Translations under genes and position numbers: made by a program
In this document: piece by piece, positions 1-8,150 of the stretch
How the letters are laid out: each line of letters opens with the position of its first letter
Numbering within the stretch: the stretch's first letter is position 1
DNA from: Alphaproteobacteria bacterium
Lineage (GTDB): Bacteria; Pseudomonadota; Alphaproteobacteria; UBA6615
Assembly (NCBI GenBank): GCA_018666195.1
Contig: JABJAG010000123.1
Span: 1 to 34,222 of the forward strand
Length of the DNA: 34,222 nt
Reading direction: 5' to 3'
Notes under the pieces: generated by a model
What the model was told of the DNA's origin: nothing
The model's database searches: none
What the model saw: only the letters and a program-made list of their open reading frames with translations

Positions 1-1
1 C

Positions 2-811
2 CTGCCCCATGACGAGAAAATGAAGTTGAAGGTCGATGAGCATCAAAGCGGCTATGTCCCGGTGGGGCTGTCGTTGAACAAGAATAGTTCTGTCGATGGC
101 ACGAAGGGCCTGAAAACCAATGCGATGGAGAATTTGACCTACTATCAGGATCGTGCGCCCGACGACCCTAAAGTTCTGTCGGGAGAGAGATTCCGCAGTA
201 TGAACCGTTGGCCCGACCCGGCGATTGCCCCGGGCTTCCGGGAATCCCAGATGTATTTTCACAGCATGATGACCGAACTTGGCTATCGAATGTTGCCCGT
301 GATAGCGCGTGCGCTTGAGATGCCGGCCGACTATTTCGATGACTATTTCAAGGACCCCTCTGTGGTCGTCCGGATGGTCAAATATCCAGCCATGGGGGAC
401 CTTCGTGACGTTCAGTTTGGTTCCGCTTCGCACACGGATGCTGGATTTATGACTATGTTGCCCCAGAGCAATCAACCTGGACTGCAGATCAAAACCCCCG
501 ATGGTGAGTGGGTCGACCATCCGACCATGGAGAAGGGGGTTATCGTCAATTCGGGCAATATGTTGCGGCGCTGGTCGAATGATCGCTTTCTGGCCTCGCC
601 CCATCGGGTGACCGCGGCAACAGACGCAGATCGCTATTCGTTGGCCTTTTTCTTCAATCCCGATCTTGATGACGTGATTGTTCCGGTCGAAAGCTGCTGT
701 ACCGAAGAAAACCCCCGCAAATATGAGCCGTTGGAATACGGAACCTACTTCGCAGACTATCTTGCCGGGGCGTACAGCAATCAAAAGGGTGCTGCGCAGG
801 CAGCGGAGTAG
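2..811 (+). CDS. Isopenicillin N synthase-like Fe(II)/2OG oxygenase, 5' partial
   Basis: This is the C-terminal part of a non-heme Fe(II) dioxygenase of the isopenicillin N synthase/2OG-Fe(II) superfamily, a soluble enzyme that hydroxylates or desaturates a small molecule. The frame is open to the left edge (LPHDEK precedes the first visible ATG at 20), and the family normally has an N-terminal DIOX_N region of about 80-100 residues, so the true start lies outside the window. Counting from the ATG at 20, the metal ligands are H138 and D140 in SASHTDAG and H195 in SPHRV; the co-substrate-binding R-x-S is R205-Y-S207 in RYSLAFFFNP. The family is well supported but the substrate is not identifiable. 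It is followed on the same strand by a GlcG-like gene after a 145-bp gap in which I see no clear signal. Confidence 0.88.
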   Translation: MPHDEKMKLKVDEHQSGYVPVGLSLNKNSSVDGTKGLKTNAMENLTYYQDRAPDDPKVLSGERFRSMNRWPDPAIAPGFRESQMYFHSMMTELGYRMLPVIARALEMPADYFDDYFKDPSVVVRMVKYPAMGDLRDVQFGSASHTDAGFMTMLPQSNQPGLQIKTPDGEWVDHPTMEKGVIVNSGNMLRRWSNDRFLASPHRVTAATDADRYSLAFFFNPDLDDVIVPVESCCTEENPRKYEPLEYGTYFADYLAGAYSNQKGAAQAAE

Positions 812-956
812 CCGAAAAAAATCCGCAGATGCCTTCATTGCGCGGGTCTTTTTGAAATGACCGTCCTGAATCCGGGCTGAGCGCTCTGGCATTCGGTTCG
901 GTGTCTCGGTAGTCTGCGCGCCTTATTCAAACAGCAGCAAACCGGGGTAATTCCAC

Positions 957-1385
957 ATGGCTAAGGTCACACTTGAACAGGCAAACACCATCATCTCAGC
1001 CGGTCAGGCCAAGGGGCGTGAGATGGGCATTGGCCCGCTGACGATCGTCGTACTGGACGATGGCGGACATCTTGTGTCGATGCAGCGCGAAGACAAGAGT
1101 GGTATTCTGCGGTTCGAGATTGCCTTTGGCAAAGCCTGGGGTGGTCTGGCGATTGGCCGTTCTTCCCGTGCCAATGAGGCAGATATTTTGACTCGTGAGC
1201 ATTTCGGTGTGGCTCTGGCTGCGGCCTCAAACGGGCGCATTATCCCTGTTGCGGGTGGTGTCCTGATCCTTGATGACGAGGGTCTTGTCGCAGGCGCTGT
1301 TGGTGTGACGGGTGACTCATCCGACAATGACGAAGCTTGTGCCGTCGCGGGCATCGGAGCTGCCGGTTTGTCACCGAAAGTCTGA
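957..1385 (+). CDS. GlcG/HbpS-like (DUF336) protein
   Basis: A 142-residue protein of the GlcG/HbpS (DUF336) family, the usual length for a single-domain member. It shows the family pattern: an N-terminal helix (TLEQANTIISAGQAKGREMG), a strand with VVLDDGGHLVSMQRED, then a glycine-rich C-terminal half with PVAGGVLIL and VAGAVGVTGDSSDNDEACAVAGI. Family members are cofactor- or heme-binding proteins, often beside oxidative catabolic genes; their biochemical role is poorly defined. There is no signal peptide, so it is probably cytoplasmic. It lies 145 bp after the IPNS-like oxygenase on the same strand and may be co-transcribed with it. It converges on the MFS gene to its right. Confidence 0.85.
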   Translation: MAKVTLEQANTIISAGQAKGREMGIGPLTIVVLDDGGHLVSMQREDKSGILRFEIAFGKAWGGLAIGRSSRANEADILTREHFGVALAAASNGRIIPVAGGVLILDDEGLVAGAVGVTGDSSDNDEACAVAGIGAAGLSPKV

Positions 1386-1391
1386 TGCTTT

Positions 1392-1425
1392 GCCGGCCGC
1401 GGCCTTATCGGGTGACGCGGCCGGC
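1392..1425. terminator. Strong GC hairpin between convergent genes
   Basis: Perfect 10-bp inverted repeat, GCCGGCCGCG (1392-1401) and CGCGGCCGGC (1416-1425), with a 14-nt loop, just after the GlcG-like stop and overlapping the last codons of the convergent MFS gene. There is no T-tract on either side, so it is either a weak bidirectional terminator or an mRNA 3'-end stabiliser. Confidence 0.55.
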
Positions 1426-2598
1426 CAGCAGCACAGCAAACACAAATACCAATAACGCTGCTACAGTCGTGCCCGTTTGCGCGATACCCATAGGCAGTGA
1501 AGATGTGTGCACCAGTCCTGCCACAAGCAGGGAGAGTACGCAGGCCCAGCCCTGGTGGAAGAAACCACCCATTGCAGACGCCGCACCGGCGAAGGATGGC
1601 GTGACCGTACTCAGAGCTTGGGCGTAGCAGTTGGCAAAGACGAGCCCTGTGCCGAAATTCGAGATGAACACCGACGCCACAATCAAGGGCGGTGTTGCCA
1701 GTCCTGAAATGGCCAGAAACGCCTGCATCAATCCTCCGGTAACGCCGAAGATGCAGCCCGCGAGAATGATCATATTCAGCGGGACCCGGTTTGCCAGACG
1801 ACCGGAGACGAAACTGGCGAGAATGAAGCCGGTGGGGATCACCATCACATAGAGGCCGAAGAGCTGCGGTGTCACGCCCATCACTGTGATCAGAACAATC
1901 GGTGATGCGGTGATGAACACTTGGAACGTGCCGCTTTCGAAAGCGATGGCCAGACTGTAGCCCACGAACTTTCGGTGCCGGAGCAAAGTGAGGTAGCCCA
2001 TGATCAATGCACCGGGACCAAGTGGTCGTCGCGCTTCGAGGGGAAGTGTCTCGGACAGAATGCGGAATGCGAAAAACAGTACGAGCGCGCTCATGACAGC
2101 CGTGGCGTAGAAGCTCGACCGCCAGTCAAAAAATTCCAGCAGGAGCCCTCCGAAGAATGGGGCCATTGCCGGGCCAACGCCCAGTGCCATGGCGAGGTAG
2201 GACATCGCGCGTGCCGCGCTTTTCCCTTCGCTCGTGTCGCGGATAATGGCGCGGCCGACCACGATGGTTGTGCAGGCGCCCGCCGCCTGAACAAACCGAG
2301 CGCCAAGCAATTGCCACAGATCAGTGGAAAGGGCGCAGGCCAGACTCGCGAAGAAAAACAGAGCGAGCCCCGACAGAATTACAGGACGTCGCCCGAACGC
2401 GTCGGAGAGGGGGCCAGCGACCAGCTGCATGAAGGCGAATGCGACAAGATATGCCGGGATCATCAGCTGGACCTGGCCGAGGCTCGCGTCGAACTCGGTT
2501 GCAATGTCCGGGACAGAAGGCAGATAGATCGTAAGTGCCAGTTGACTGGCAAACATCATGGCGAAGAGGGTCGCGATTGTGCGCCAGCCAGCACCCAT
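1405..2598 (-). CDS. MFS drug-resistance transporter, Bcr/CflA type
   Basis: A 397-residue inner-membrane major facilitator with about 12 predicted hydrophobic segments, the normal size for Bcr/CflA-type proton-coupled exporters. The signature after TM2 is visible as AGPLSDAFGRRPV (MFS motif A), and the first helix carries SQLALTIYLPSVPDI, typical of the Bcr/CflA subfamily. It is the last gene of a minus-strand run, starting 5 bp after the stop of the ketopantoate reductase-like gene. No good Shine-Dalgarno is seen, so translational coupling is likely. In this context it probably exports a metabolite or toxic intermediate handled by the upstream amidase and reductase; the substrate is unknown. 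Confidence 0.88.
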   Translation of the reverse strand: MGAGWRTIATLFAMMFASQLALTIYLPSVPDIATEFDASLGQVQLMIPAYLVAFAFMQLVAGPLSDAFGRRPVILSGLALFFFASLACALSTDLWQLLGARFVQAAGACTTIVVGRAIIRDTSEGKSAARAMSYLAMALGVGPAMAPFFGGLLLEFFDWRSSFYATAVMSALVLFFAFRILSETLPLEARRPLGPGALIMGYLTLLRHRKFVGYSLAIAFESGTFQVFITASPIVLITVMGVTPQLFGLYVMVIPTGFILASFVSGRLANRVPLNMIILAGCIFGVTGGLMQAFLAISGLATPPLIVASVFISNFGTGLVFANCYAQALSTVTPSFAGAASAMGGFFHQGWACVLSLLVAGLVHTSSLPMGIAQTGTTVAALLVFVFAVLLAGRVTR

Positions 2599-2603
2599 AG
2601 CGG

Positions 2604-3578
2604 CTAGTACAATCCTGCGAGGCGCGCGCGGCCTCGCAACAGGGCCAATAGGGTATTGATCGTGGGGGTGGGAACGCAGGCAATTTCCCCAAGCTCAGCA
2701 ACAACTGTCACCAGTGCATCAATCTCCATCGGGCGACCGCGCTCAAGATCCTGCAGGATTGACGGTTTGAATTCACCGAGTTCGGCACCAAGATCAATTC
2801 GTGCCTCAACACCCATGGTCATGGGCAGTCCCAGCACCTCACCGACATTCATGGCTTCCTGCATCATGGCGGCTGCGATTGGGCGTACATCCATATCGCG
2901 TGCAATTCCGGCCAGTGTTGCCCCTGTGAGGGCACTGATGGGGCCCATACCCATATTGCCGATCAGTTTCATCCATATTTCACCGTGGATATCGTCCGAT
3001 GTAACGCCGGTCAGGCCAGAACGGGTCAGGGCGTCAGCAAGGATTGCAGCTTCCGGTGATGCGGTACGGTTCGAGCTGCCAACAATGAAATGATCCCCGG
3101 CGCTGTGATCGATCAGTCCAGGTTCAGGTACTGAAGACCCCGCATGCACCACGCAACCCAGCACAGGATCCTGAGGAAAGGCGTCTGAAAGTGTGTCATC
3201 CGGGTCCACGGAGCGAAGCGACCGCCCTTTGAGAGGAGCGGGCAGGGATTGGCTGAACCACCAGGGAATTCCGTTCATGGCAGAGACAATGGAGGTTCCG
3301 GCGTGACACAAGGGTGCCAATGTGGGGGCAATTTCAGGGAGGGAAGGCGCTTTGACGGTTAGAATGACAAAGTCATGGGGGCCCAGATCGGCCGGCTTAT
3401 CCGATGCCCTGATGTGGGCAACAAAATCCAGATCGGATCCACGGTAGCGCAGACCACCTTCCTGGATCGCTGTCAGATGTGGCCCACGCGCGATGGCGGA
3501 GACTTCGCAGCCTGATTTTGAAAGGCGTGCGGCGAGCAATCCACCGATTGATCCCGCGCCAACAACACACACCTTCAT
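2604..3578 (-). CDS. Ketopantoate reductase-like (PanE/ApbA) oxidoreductase
   Basis: A 324-residue NADP-dependent reductase of the PanE/ApbA family. The N-terminal Rossmann motif is VVGAGSIGGLLAARL (residues 4-18). The middle holds the family segments KAPSLPEIAPTL and SAMNGIPWW, and the C-terminal helical domain includes EIWMKLIGNMGMGPISALTG, where the conserved lysine of the K-x2-x-N pattern is retained. True PanE reduces 2-dehydropantoate to pantoate, but this family has many catabolic paralogs. Sitting between an amidase and an exporter with 5-15 bp gaps, it more probably acts on another 2-oxo acid. The ATG start at 3578 comes 15 bp after the amidase stop. Confidence 0.85.
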   Translation of the reverse strand: MKVCVVGAGSIGGLLAARLSKSGCEVSAIARGPHLTAIQEGGLRYRGSDLDFVAHIRASDKPADLGPHDFVILTVKAPSLPEIAPTLAPLCHAGTSIVSAMNGIPWWFSQSLPAPLKGRSLRSVDPDDTLSDAFPQDPVLGCVVHAGSSVPEPGLIDHSAGDHFIVGSSNRTASPEAAILADALTRSGLTGVTSDDIHGEIWMKLIGNMGMGPISALTGATLAGIARDMDVRPIAAAMMQEAMNVGEVLGLPMTMGVEARIDLGAELGEFKPSILQDLERGRPMEIDALVTVVAELGEIACVPTPTINTLLALLRGRARLAGLY

Positions 3579-3593
3579 GCGTCACGGTTCCGG

Positions 3594-4976
3594 CTAACTG
3601 AGGAGAGCATCATCAATCCAGGCGGTATGCGCGAACAAGTCTGCATCCTGGTTGTGGAAACCGACCAATTGCAGCCCGAGAGGTAGGCCGTCGGCTTCCA
3701 GAGCCGGTATCGTGATCGCAGGAGCACCCATACAGGAAGCCGGAGAACACATGATCGGGTGCCCGATATTCTCAAGCCCGACAGGTGCAACTTCGGGGGC
3801 TGTCAGCCCGATCACACCATCCACCTGCGTTGATAACGACTGGTAACGTGCGCGGAAGGCATCTTTCCAGTCGAGGGCCGTATGGTAGTCATCCAGCGTA
3901 ATCTGATGTGCGCGTTTGAACAGGTTTTCAATTCGGGCGTGGAACTCTCCGCCGGCCTTTTCATACTCAAAGAACGGCCAGCGCATTTCGAAAGCGGCGA
4001 TTTCCGCAATACACCAGTCGGACCGTGCGAAATCATCTTCGATGGACTGAAGCGCGGCCGAACTGGATGGCTCAACGATTTCTATGTCAGCATCAGAAAG
4101 CCTGTCGAGCGCTTCTTCGAAAGCGCCACGAACGGCCGCATCAGCCAGTTCCCAGCCAGGTGTATACATACGCATCAGGCGTTTGGGTTTGCGGGCCTCG
4201 GGGGTCTCTACAGGGCCAGTCAGTCCGCGCGAACCCGGAACGGGGCCAGCTTCGTGGGCAAGAAAGCGCAGCAGTTGCCAGGCATCCTCCAATGCGTGTG
4301 CGTGCGCACCCACATGTTCCCCGGAGGGTGAAAATGGATGAATGCCGTCCTGACGAATGGCGCCATATGTCGGTTTCACGCCCACATGGCCGCAATAACT
4401 TGCTGGCCGCATCACGGATGACATCAATTGCGTGCCGATCGCGACAGGCAGCATGCCAGCGCCGACAGCCGCCGCTGAACCGCTGGAGGATGTCCCTGGG
4501 GTGCGTTCAGGGTCATAGGGGTTGCGTGCTGGTGTGATCGCGCCATATGCGAATTCGGTGGTCGCTGTCTTGCCGATCATGACAGCACCACCTCGGTGCA
4601 AAGCTGCTGCGATAGCGGAATCCCGTTCGGCCTGCCAGTCTTTGAATATCGGGCTTCCCGATTGGGTTGGCAGCGTGGCGGTCTGGATAATGTCTTTCAG
4701 TGCCAGTGGCAGTCCGTCGATGGGTGAACGTGGATTTCCGTCCCGGTATCGGGTGCTCGACGCATCCGCTGCGCTTCGCGCAGCCTCAAGGTCGAGCGTC
4801 ACAAAGGCATGGAGGGAATCTTCCTGTCGTTCGATCTGATCCAGAAAGCGTTCCAGAAAGTCCCTTGGTGTGTCGTGACCACTCCCAAATGCATCCACGC
4901 CGTGTCGAAAGGACGCCGCATGTTCAGGGCCACATCCGTAGGATGGGCGCCGTGCATCAGGGAGGGGCAGACTCAA
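3594..4976 (-). CDS. Amidase signature-family hydrolase
   Basis: A 460-residue amidase-signature enzyme, predicted to hydrolyse a carboxamide to acid and ammonia in the cytoplasm. The Ser-cisSer-Lys triad can be placed by motif: K94 in LPLALKDIIQT, the cis-serine in GTSSSGSAAAV (about 164-165) and the nucleophile S187 in TQLMSSVMRPAS, followed by YCGHVGVKPTYG. The TQ-x-M-S-S-V version of the nucleophile loop occurs in a recognised subset of amidases, so it is not a defect. The start at 4976 is TTG and overlaps the TGA of the upstream arsC-like gene by 4 nt, implying coupling. A GTG at residue V27 is an alternative. The substrate is unknown. Confidence 0.87.
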   Translation of the reverse strand: MSLPLPDARRPSYGCGPEHAASFRHGVDAFGSGHDTPRDFLERFLDQIERQEDSLHAFVTLDLEAARSAADASSTRYRDGNPRSPIDGLPLALKDIIQTATLPTQSGSPIFKDWQAERDSAIAAALHRGGAVMIGKTATTEFAYGAITPARNPYDPERTPGTSSSGSAAAVGAGMLPVAIGTQLMSSVMRPASYCGHVGVKPTYGAIRQDGIHPFSPSGEHVGAHAHALEDAWQLLRFLAHEAGPVPGSRGLTGPVETPEARKPKRLMRMYTPGWELADAAVRGAFEEALDRLSDADIEIVEPSSSAALQSIEDDFARSDWCIAEIAAFEMRWPFFEYEKAGGEFHARIENLFKRAHQITLDDYHTALDWKDAFRARYQSLSTQVDGVIGLTAPEVAPVGLENIGHPIMCSPASCMGAPAITIPALEADGLPLGLQLVGFHNQDADLFAHTAWIDDALLS

Positions 4977-5338
4977 AGGATTTCCAGAACCGCTTCGGGC
5001 GGACGTCCGATACGTGCCTTGCTGGCTGTGACCACAATCGGGCGTTCCATCAGGATCGGGTTGTTTACGATGGCTTCGATAATCGCATCTTCCGACAAAG
5101 ACATGTCATCAAGCCCGAGTTCCTTATAGGGCGCTTCACCGGTGCGCAGCAGTTCGCGTGCTGGGATGGCGAGCAGATCCAGGATCTGGCGCAGTTCGAT
5201 ATCATCCGGCGGTTCCTTCAGATACTCGATCACCGAAACATCGATGCCGCGTTCCTCGAGAAGGGCCAGTGTTGCGCGTGATTTGCTGCACCGTGGGTTG
5301 TGATAGATGTCGACGCTTTGTTCTTCTTCTTCGTCCAT
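4973..5338 (-). CDS. Arsenate reductase-like protein, ArsC/Spx superfamily
   Basis: A 121-residue ArsC-family protein with a thioredoxin-like fold. The catalytic cysteine is C17 in YHNPRCSKSRATL. The other family landmarks LLRTGEAPYKELGL, NNPILMERPIVV and the C-terminal IGRPPEAVLEIL carry the usual arginines. Members use glutathione/glutaredoxin to reduce arsenate to arsenite, but YfgD-like relatives have no proven substrate. I chose the ATG at 5338 because it has an AGGA Shine-Dalgarno just upstream; longer in-frame starts would run through the divergent promoter and into the response regulator gene. It heads a four-gene minus-strand unit with amidase, reductase and exporter, with no arsenic genes nearby. 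Confidence 0.85.
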   Translation of the reverse strand: MDEEEEQSVDIYHNPRCSKSRATLALLEERGIDVSVIEYLKEPPDDIELRQILDLLAIPARELLRTGEAPYKELGLDDMSLSEDAIIEAIVNNPILMERPIVVTASKARIGRPPEAVLEIL

Positions 5339-5424
5339 GTCCTCATTCCAGATTGTTTGTCGTCTGTGGTCGCTCTTTATAAGCCTGGTTGCTGTTTGAT
5401 TGGTAAACGTCCTGAAATCGTTTG

Positions 5425-5460
5425 TTAACCAATTTTGGCGATAGTTTAACCATAGTTTAC
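5425..5460 (+). promoter_or_regulatory. Candidate CtrA-binding region upstream of the response regulator
   Basis: The divergent intergenic region contains TTAACC at 5425-5430 and TTAA-CCATAGT-TTAC at 5446-5460. The second is one base from the CtrA consensus TTAA-N7-TTAA and includes the half-site TTAACCAT. It lies 60-75 nt before the chosen response regulator start. The motif match is seen directly; CtrA control is inferred. Confidence 0.5.
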
Positions 5461-5519
5461 CGGAGATTTCCGCTTTGCGAGCGCAGGTCCGGGGTTTCCT
5501 TTTTGAAAGTTGTGTACTG

Positions 5520-6143
5520 ATGCCCGACGAAATGCTTTCTGATCTCCGCGTCCTGATTGTTGACGACAATGATCATATGCGTCGCCTGTTGCGCACCATT
5601 CTCGAAGCGCTTGGAATTCGCCAGGTGCGCGATGTTGAAAACGGGATGATTGCGCTCAATGATAGCCGCGTGAACTTACCCGATTTGATCATTACCGACA
5701 TGATGATGACGCCGATCGACGGGTTGGAGTTTTCTCGCATGTTGCGGGACGATCCGACCCATCCTGCGACCCATGTTCCGGTCATGATGGTTACCGGGTT
5801 TGCCGAGAAACACCATGTTGAAGCGGCCCGGGATGCCGGAATTACAGAGTTTCTGGCCAAGCCCGTGACGGTTGATGGTGTTGCTGCTCGTTTGCGCAGT
5901 GTTGTCGAAAATCCGCGTGAGTTTATCCGTTCAAGTTCTTTTGTTGGTCATGACCGCCGTCGTCGCCAATTGCCGTTGCCGGATGAAATCAAGCGCAGGG
6001 CTGAAGACGGCTCGGGCCAATCTTCAGCTGAACTGCGAGATGACACCGCAGTCAAAAAAATTCCCGCACCGCGAAATAACGCGATGCAGGAATATTTTGA
6101 ACTGGAAAACACCGGCGCCGAGAAGCGCCGGGTGCTTCGCTAG
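5520..6143 (+). CDS. CheY-like single-domain response regulator with basic tail
   Basis: A 207-residue response regulator. The receiver domain (about residues 9-130) has the acidic pair in VLIVDDND, the phospho-acceptor aspartate in LIITDMMM, the switch threonine in MMVTGF and the conserved lysine in FLAKPVT. There is no DNA-binding output domain. After the receiver comes a polar tail with FVGHDRRRRQLP, a motif that recurs after receivers in Alphaproteobacteria. It is therefore probably a CheY-like signalling protein acting by protein contact. The ATG at 5520 gives a normal receiver N-terminus; a TTG at 5475 would add 15 atypical residues. Its TAG stop shares the palindrome CTAG with the stop of the convergent DctM gene. 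Confidence 0.85.
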   Translation: MPDEMLSDLRVLIVDDNDHMRRLLRTILEALGIRQVRDVENGMIALNDSRVNLPDLIITDMMMTPIDGLEFSRMLRDDPTHPATHVPVMMVTGFAEKHHVEAARDAGITEFLAKPVTVDGVAARLRSVVENPREFIRSSSFVGHDRRRRQLPLPDEIKRRAEDGSGQSSAELRDDTAVKKIPAPRNNAMQEYFELENTGAEKRRVLR

Positions 6144-7555
6144 AGTGCCATCCCCGCGGTGCGCGGCAACCACATCACGATGTCCGGAACCAGTGTGATG
6201 AGGATCACCAGGAACAGTGTGAAGATAAAGAACGGCGCCACACCTTTGAATATTTTCACCAAAGGCACGTCTGGCGCCATTTTTGCCATCACATAAACAT
6301 TGATTCCCACTGGGGGTGTGATGAGCGCCAATTCTGCCATGATGACCGCGTAAACGCCGAACCAGATCGGGTCGTAACCGAGGGTCAGAATGATCGGCAT
6401 CGTGAACGGGATGGTCAGGATGAGCATGCCCCAGACATCGAGAACCATACCCAGCACGATGAACAGCAGGCTGATCATCAGCATCACCGTGAGCGGCGTG
6501 AACTGTGCCGCGGTGATCCAGTCAACAACACCTTCGGTCAGGCCGGTCAGGACAACGAATTTGCCCATCATGTGACCACCGATGATGATCACGAAGATCA
6601 TCGCCGATGTGTGCATCGACTTGAGCAGTGATTCCTTGAAGTTGGTGATGTTCAGACGACGCATGACGATCGAAATGAGCAGCAGCGCAAACACGCCCAC
6701 GCCCGCAGCTTCGGTCGGGGTGAAGATGCCCGAGTAGATGCCGCCGATAACCACGATGAAGGTCAGGAAGACCGGGGTGACCTTGGTCAGTGACCGTATC
6801 TTTTCACCCATGGTGAACTTTTCACCGATGGGGCCGAGAGCCGGATTGATCATGCACTTGACCATGATCGTCGCGGAATAGCCCATGGTCATCAGGATGC
6901 CGGGAATAATGCCCGCAATGAACAGAGCGCCGATCGAGGTCTCTGTCAGGATGCCATAGCCAATCATGATGATACTTGGCGGGATCAGAATGCCAAGTGT
7001 GCCCGCTGCACTGACGCTGCCAGTTGCGAGTGAATCATCGTAGTTGTAGCGGCGCATCGCAGGGATACACATGGGCGCCATGGTTGCGACGGCGGTGACA
7101 CTGCCACCGGAGACCGCACCAAAACCGCCACAGGCGACAACGGACGAAATCGCAAGGCCACCGGGAAGACGACCCAGCCAGCGATACACGCATTCATAGA
7201 GATCAGCGGCAATGTTTGTGCGCTGGACGATCTGTCCCATCATGAAATAGAGGGGCACAGCCACGAACACAAAGCTTGTGCCCTGCTCGATAAACGTGAT
7301 CGAGAGCTGGGTTTCCGCAAAATTCCCGCGACCGACGATGAAGAAGCCGGCAACGGCGGTTCCGAGCATGGCAAATCCGATGGGAACGCCCAGCACAATG
7401 AGGCCCATCATACCGGCAAAGGCGACCAGGCCGACGCCACTCTTGTCGAGGCCTTTGAGGGCTTCCAGTCCGCCAGTGTTGTGAAAGATTGCGGCAGCAA
7501 GAAGGATCAGTATCAGGACACCAAGTGCCTGGAAATTTATTGCTTTCGAGTTCAT
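6140..7555 (-). CDS. dctM: TRAP transporter large permease, DctM
   Basis: A 471-residue polytopic inner-membrane protein of the DctM/IT superfamily, the sodium-coupled transport subunit of a TRAP importer. Family landmarks include ISSVVACGGFGAVSGGS, GTLGILIPPSIIMIGYG, GIFTPTEAAGVGV and ITPPVGINVYVM. Typical DctM proteins have about 425-430 residues; this one carries an extra N-terminal hydrophobic segment of about 40 residues (ALGVLILILLAAAIF). The gene follows dctQ by 3 bp on the same strand and is last in the dctP-dctQ-dctM unit. It ends in a 4-nt overlap with the convergent response regulator gene. Confidence 0.93.
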   Translation of the reverse strand: MNSKAINFQALGVLILILLAAAIFHNTGGLEALKGLDKSGVGLVAFAGMMGLIVLGVPIGFAMLGTAVAGFFIVGRGNFAETQLSITFIEQGTSFVFVAVPLYFMMGQIVQRTNIAADLYECVYRWLGRLPGGLAISSVVACGGFGAVSGGSVTAVATMAPMCIPAMRRYNYDDSLATGSVSAAGTLGILIPPSIIMIGYGILTETSIGALFIAGIIPGILMTMGYSATIMVKCMINPALGPIGEKFTMGEKIRSLTKVTPVFLTFIVVIGGIYSGIFTPTEAAGVGVFALLLISIVMRRLNITNFKESLLKSMHTSAMIFVIIIGGHMMGKFVVLTGLTEGVVDWITAAQFTPLTVMLMISLLFIVLGMVLDVWGMLILTIPFTMPIILTLGYDPIWFGVYAVIMAELALITPPVGINVYVMAKMAPDVPLVKIFKGVAPFFIFTLFLVILITLVPDIVMWLPRTAGMAL

Positions 7556-7558
7556 CGC

Positions 7559-8080
7559 CTATTCCTCCATGCCGACTGATTCGGTCCGGCTGAATTCACT
7601 GAAGTTGAAGATCGTCGCGATCAGGCGCAGCAGGTAGTAGGCAATAAGAATGACGCACATGCCGAAGATAGCGAGATGATGGCCCCAGATCGGAAGCCGC
7701 ACGAATTCTGTAATTCGACCGAGTTCATAGTCGAACAGGAACTCTTCCCAGGCGTGGAAGCCCAGAAGGTAGAAAATGCTAATGGCGCAAACCACGTAAA
7801 CGACATCCATCGTTTCCTGGCTGCGCTTGGGCAGGTTTGCAATCAGCAACTCCATCCGCACATGGCCGTTCTGCCGCGTGCATTCGGGAATTGCGAACGC
7901 GAAGATCAGCATCAACATCCATTCATTGAATTCCAGACTCCATATCCAAGGGTCGTTCAATGCGTAACGTTTGAAAACATCGACGATCACAATGATCGAG
8001 ATCGCAGGTAGGACAAGGAGTCCGCCAAGCTTGTCGAGGTTGACGGAAATGAGCATGAAAGCTTTTTGAATGGAATTCAT
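7559..8080 (-). CDS. dctQ: TRAP transporter small permease, DctQ
   Basis: A 173-residue membrane protein with four predicted hydrophobic helices, the standard DctQ architecture. The DctQ signature appears as RYALNDPWIWSLEFNEW near residues 39-55, followed by LMLIFAFAIPECTRQNGHVRMELL. The subunit pairs with DctM to form the membrane part of the importer. The ATG at 8080 has an AAAGG Shine-Dalgarno upstream. It lies 70 bp downstream of dctP, and that gap holds a strong hairpin expected to reduce permease expression relative to the binding protein. Confidence 0.9.
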   Translation of the reverse strand: MNSIQKAFMLISVNLDKLGGLLVLPAISIIVIVDVFKRYALNDPWIWSLEFNEWMLMLIFAFAIPECTRQNGHVRMELLIANLPKRSQETMDVVYVVCAISIFYLLGFHAWEEFLFDYELGRITEFVRLPIWGHHLAIFGMCVILIAYYLLRLIATIFNFSEFSRTESVGMEE

Positions 8081-8110
8081 GTGTTGCTGCCTTTCTGAAA
8101 AACTAAGGGT

Positions 8111-8138
8111 TCAGCCGGCACCCGAAGGTGCCGGCTGA
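8111..8138 (-). promoter_or_regulatory. Intercistronic UUCG hairpin between dctP and dctQ
   Basis: Perfect 12-bp inverted repeat: arms 8111-8122 and 8127-8138 around a 4-nt loop. On the transcribed (minus) strand the loop reads UUCG closed by C-G, an exceptionally stable tetraloop. A run of five T follows 7 nt beyond the stem, so it may act as a partial terminator as well as a 3'-end stabiliser for dctP mRNA. Confidence 0.75.
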
Positions 8139-8150
8139 GTTTGTCCCTTA

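Noticed and set aside
3594-4976. Apparent damage to the amidase nucleophile loop (LMSSV instead of TGGSI)
   Set aside because: The nucleophilic serine is kept and TQ-x-M-S-S-V is a known variant among amidases.
5339-5569. Longer ArsC-like protein starting at 5569
   Set aside because: The extra residues are unlike the family and overlap the divergent promoter and the response regulator gene.
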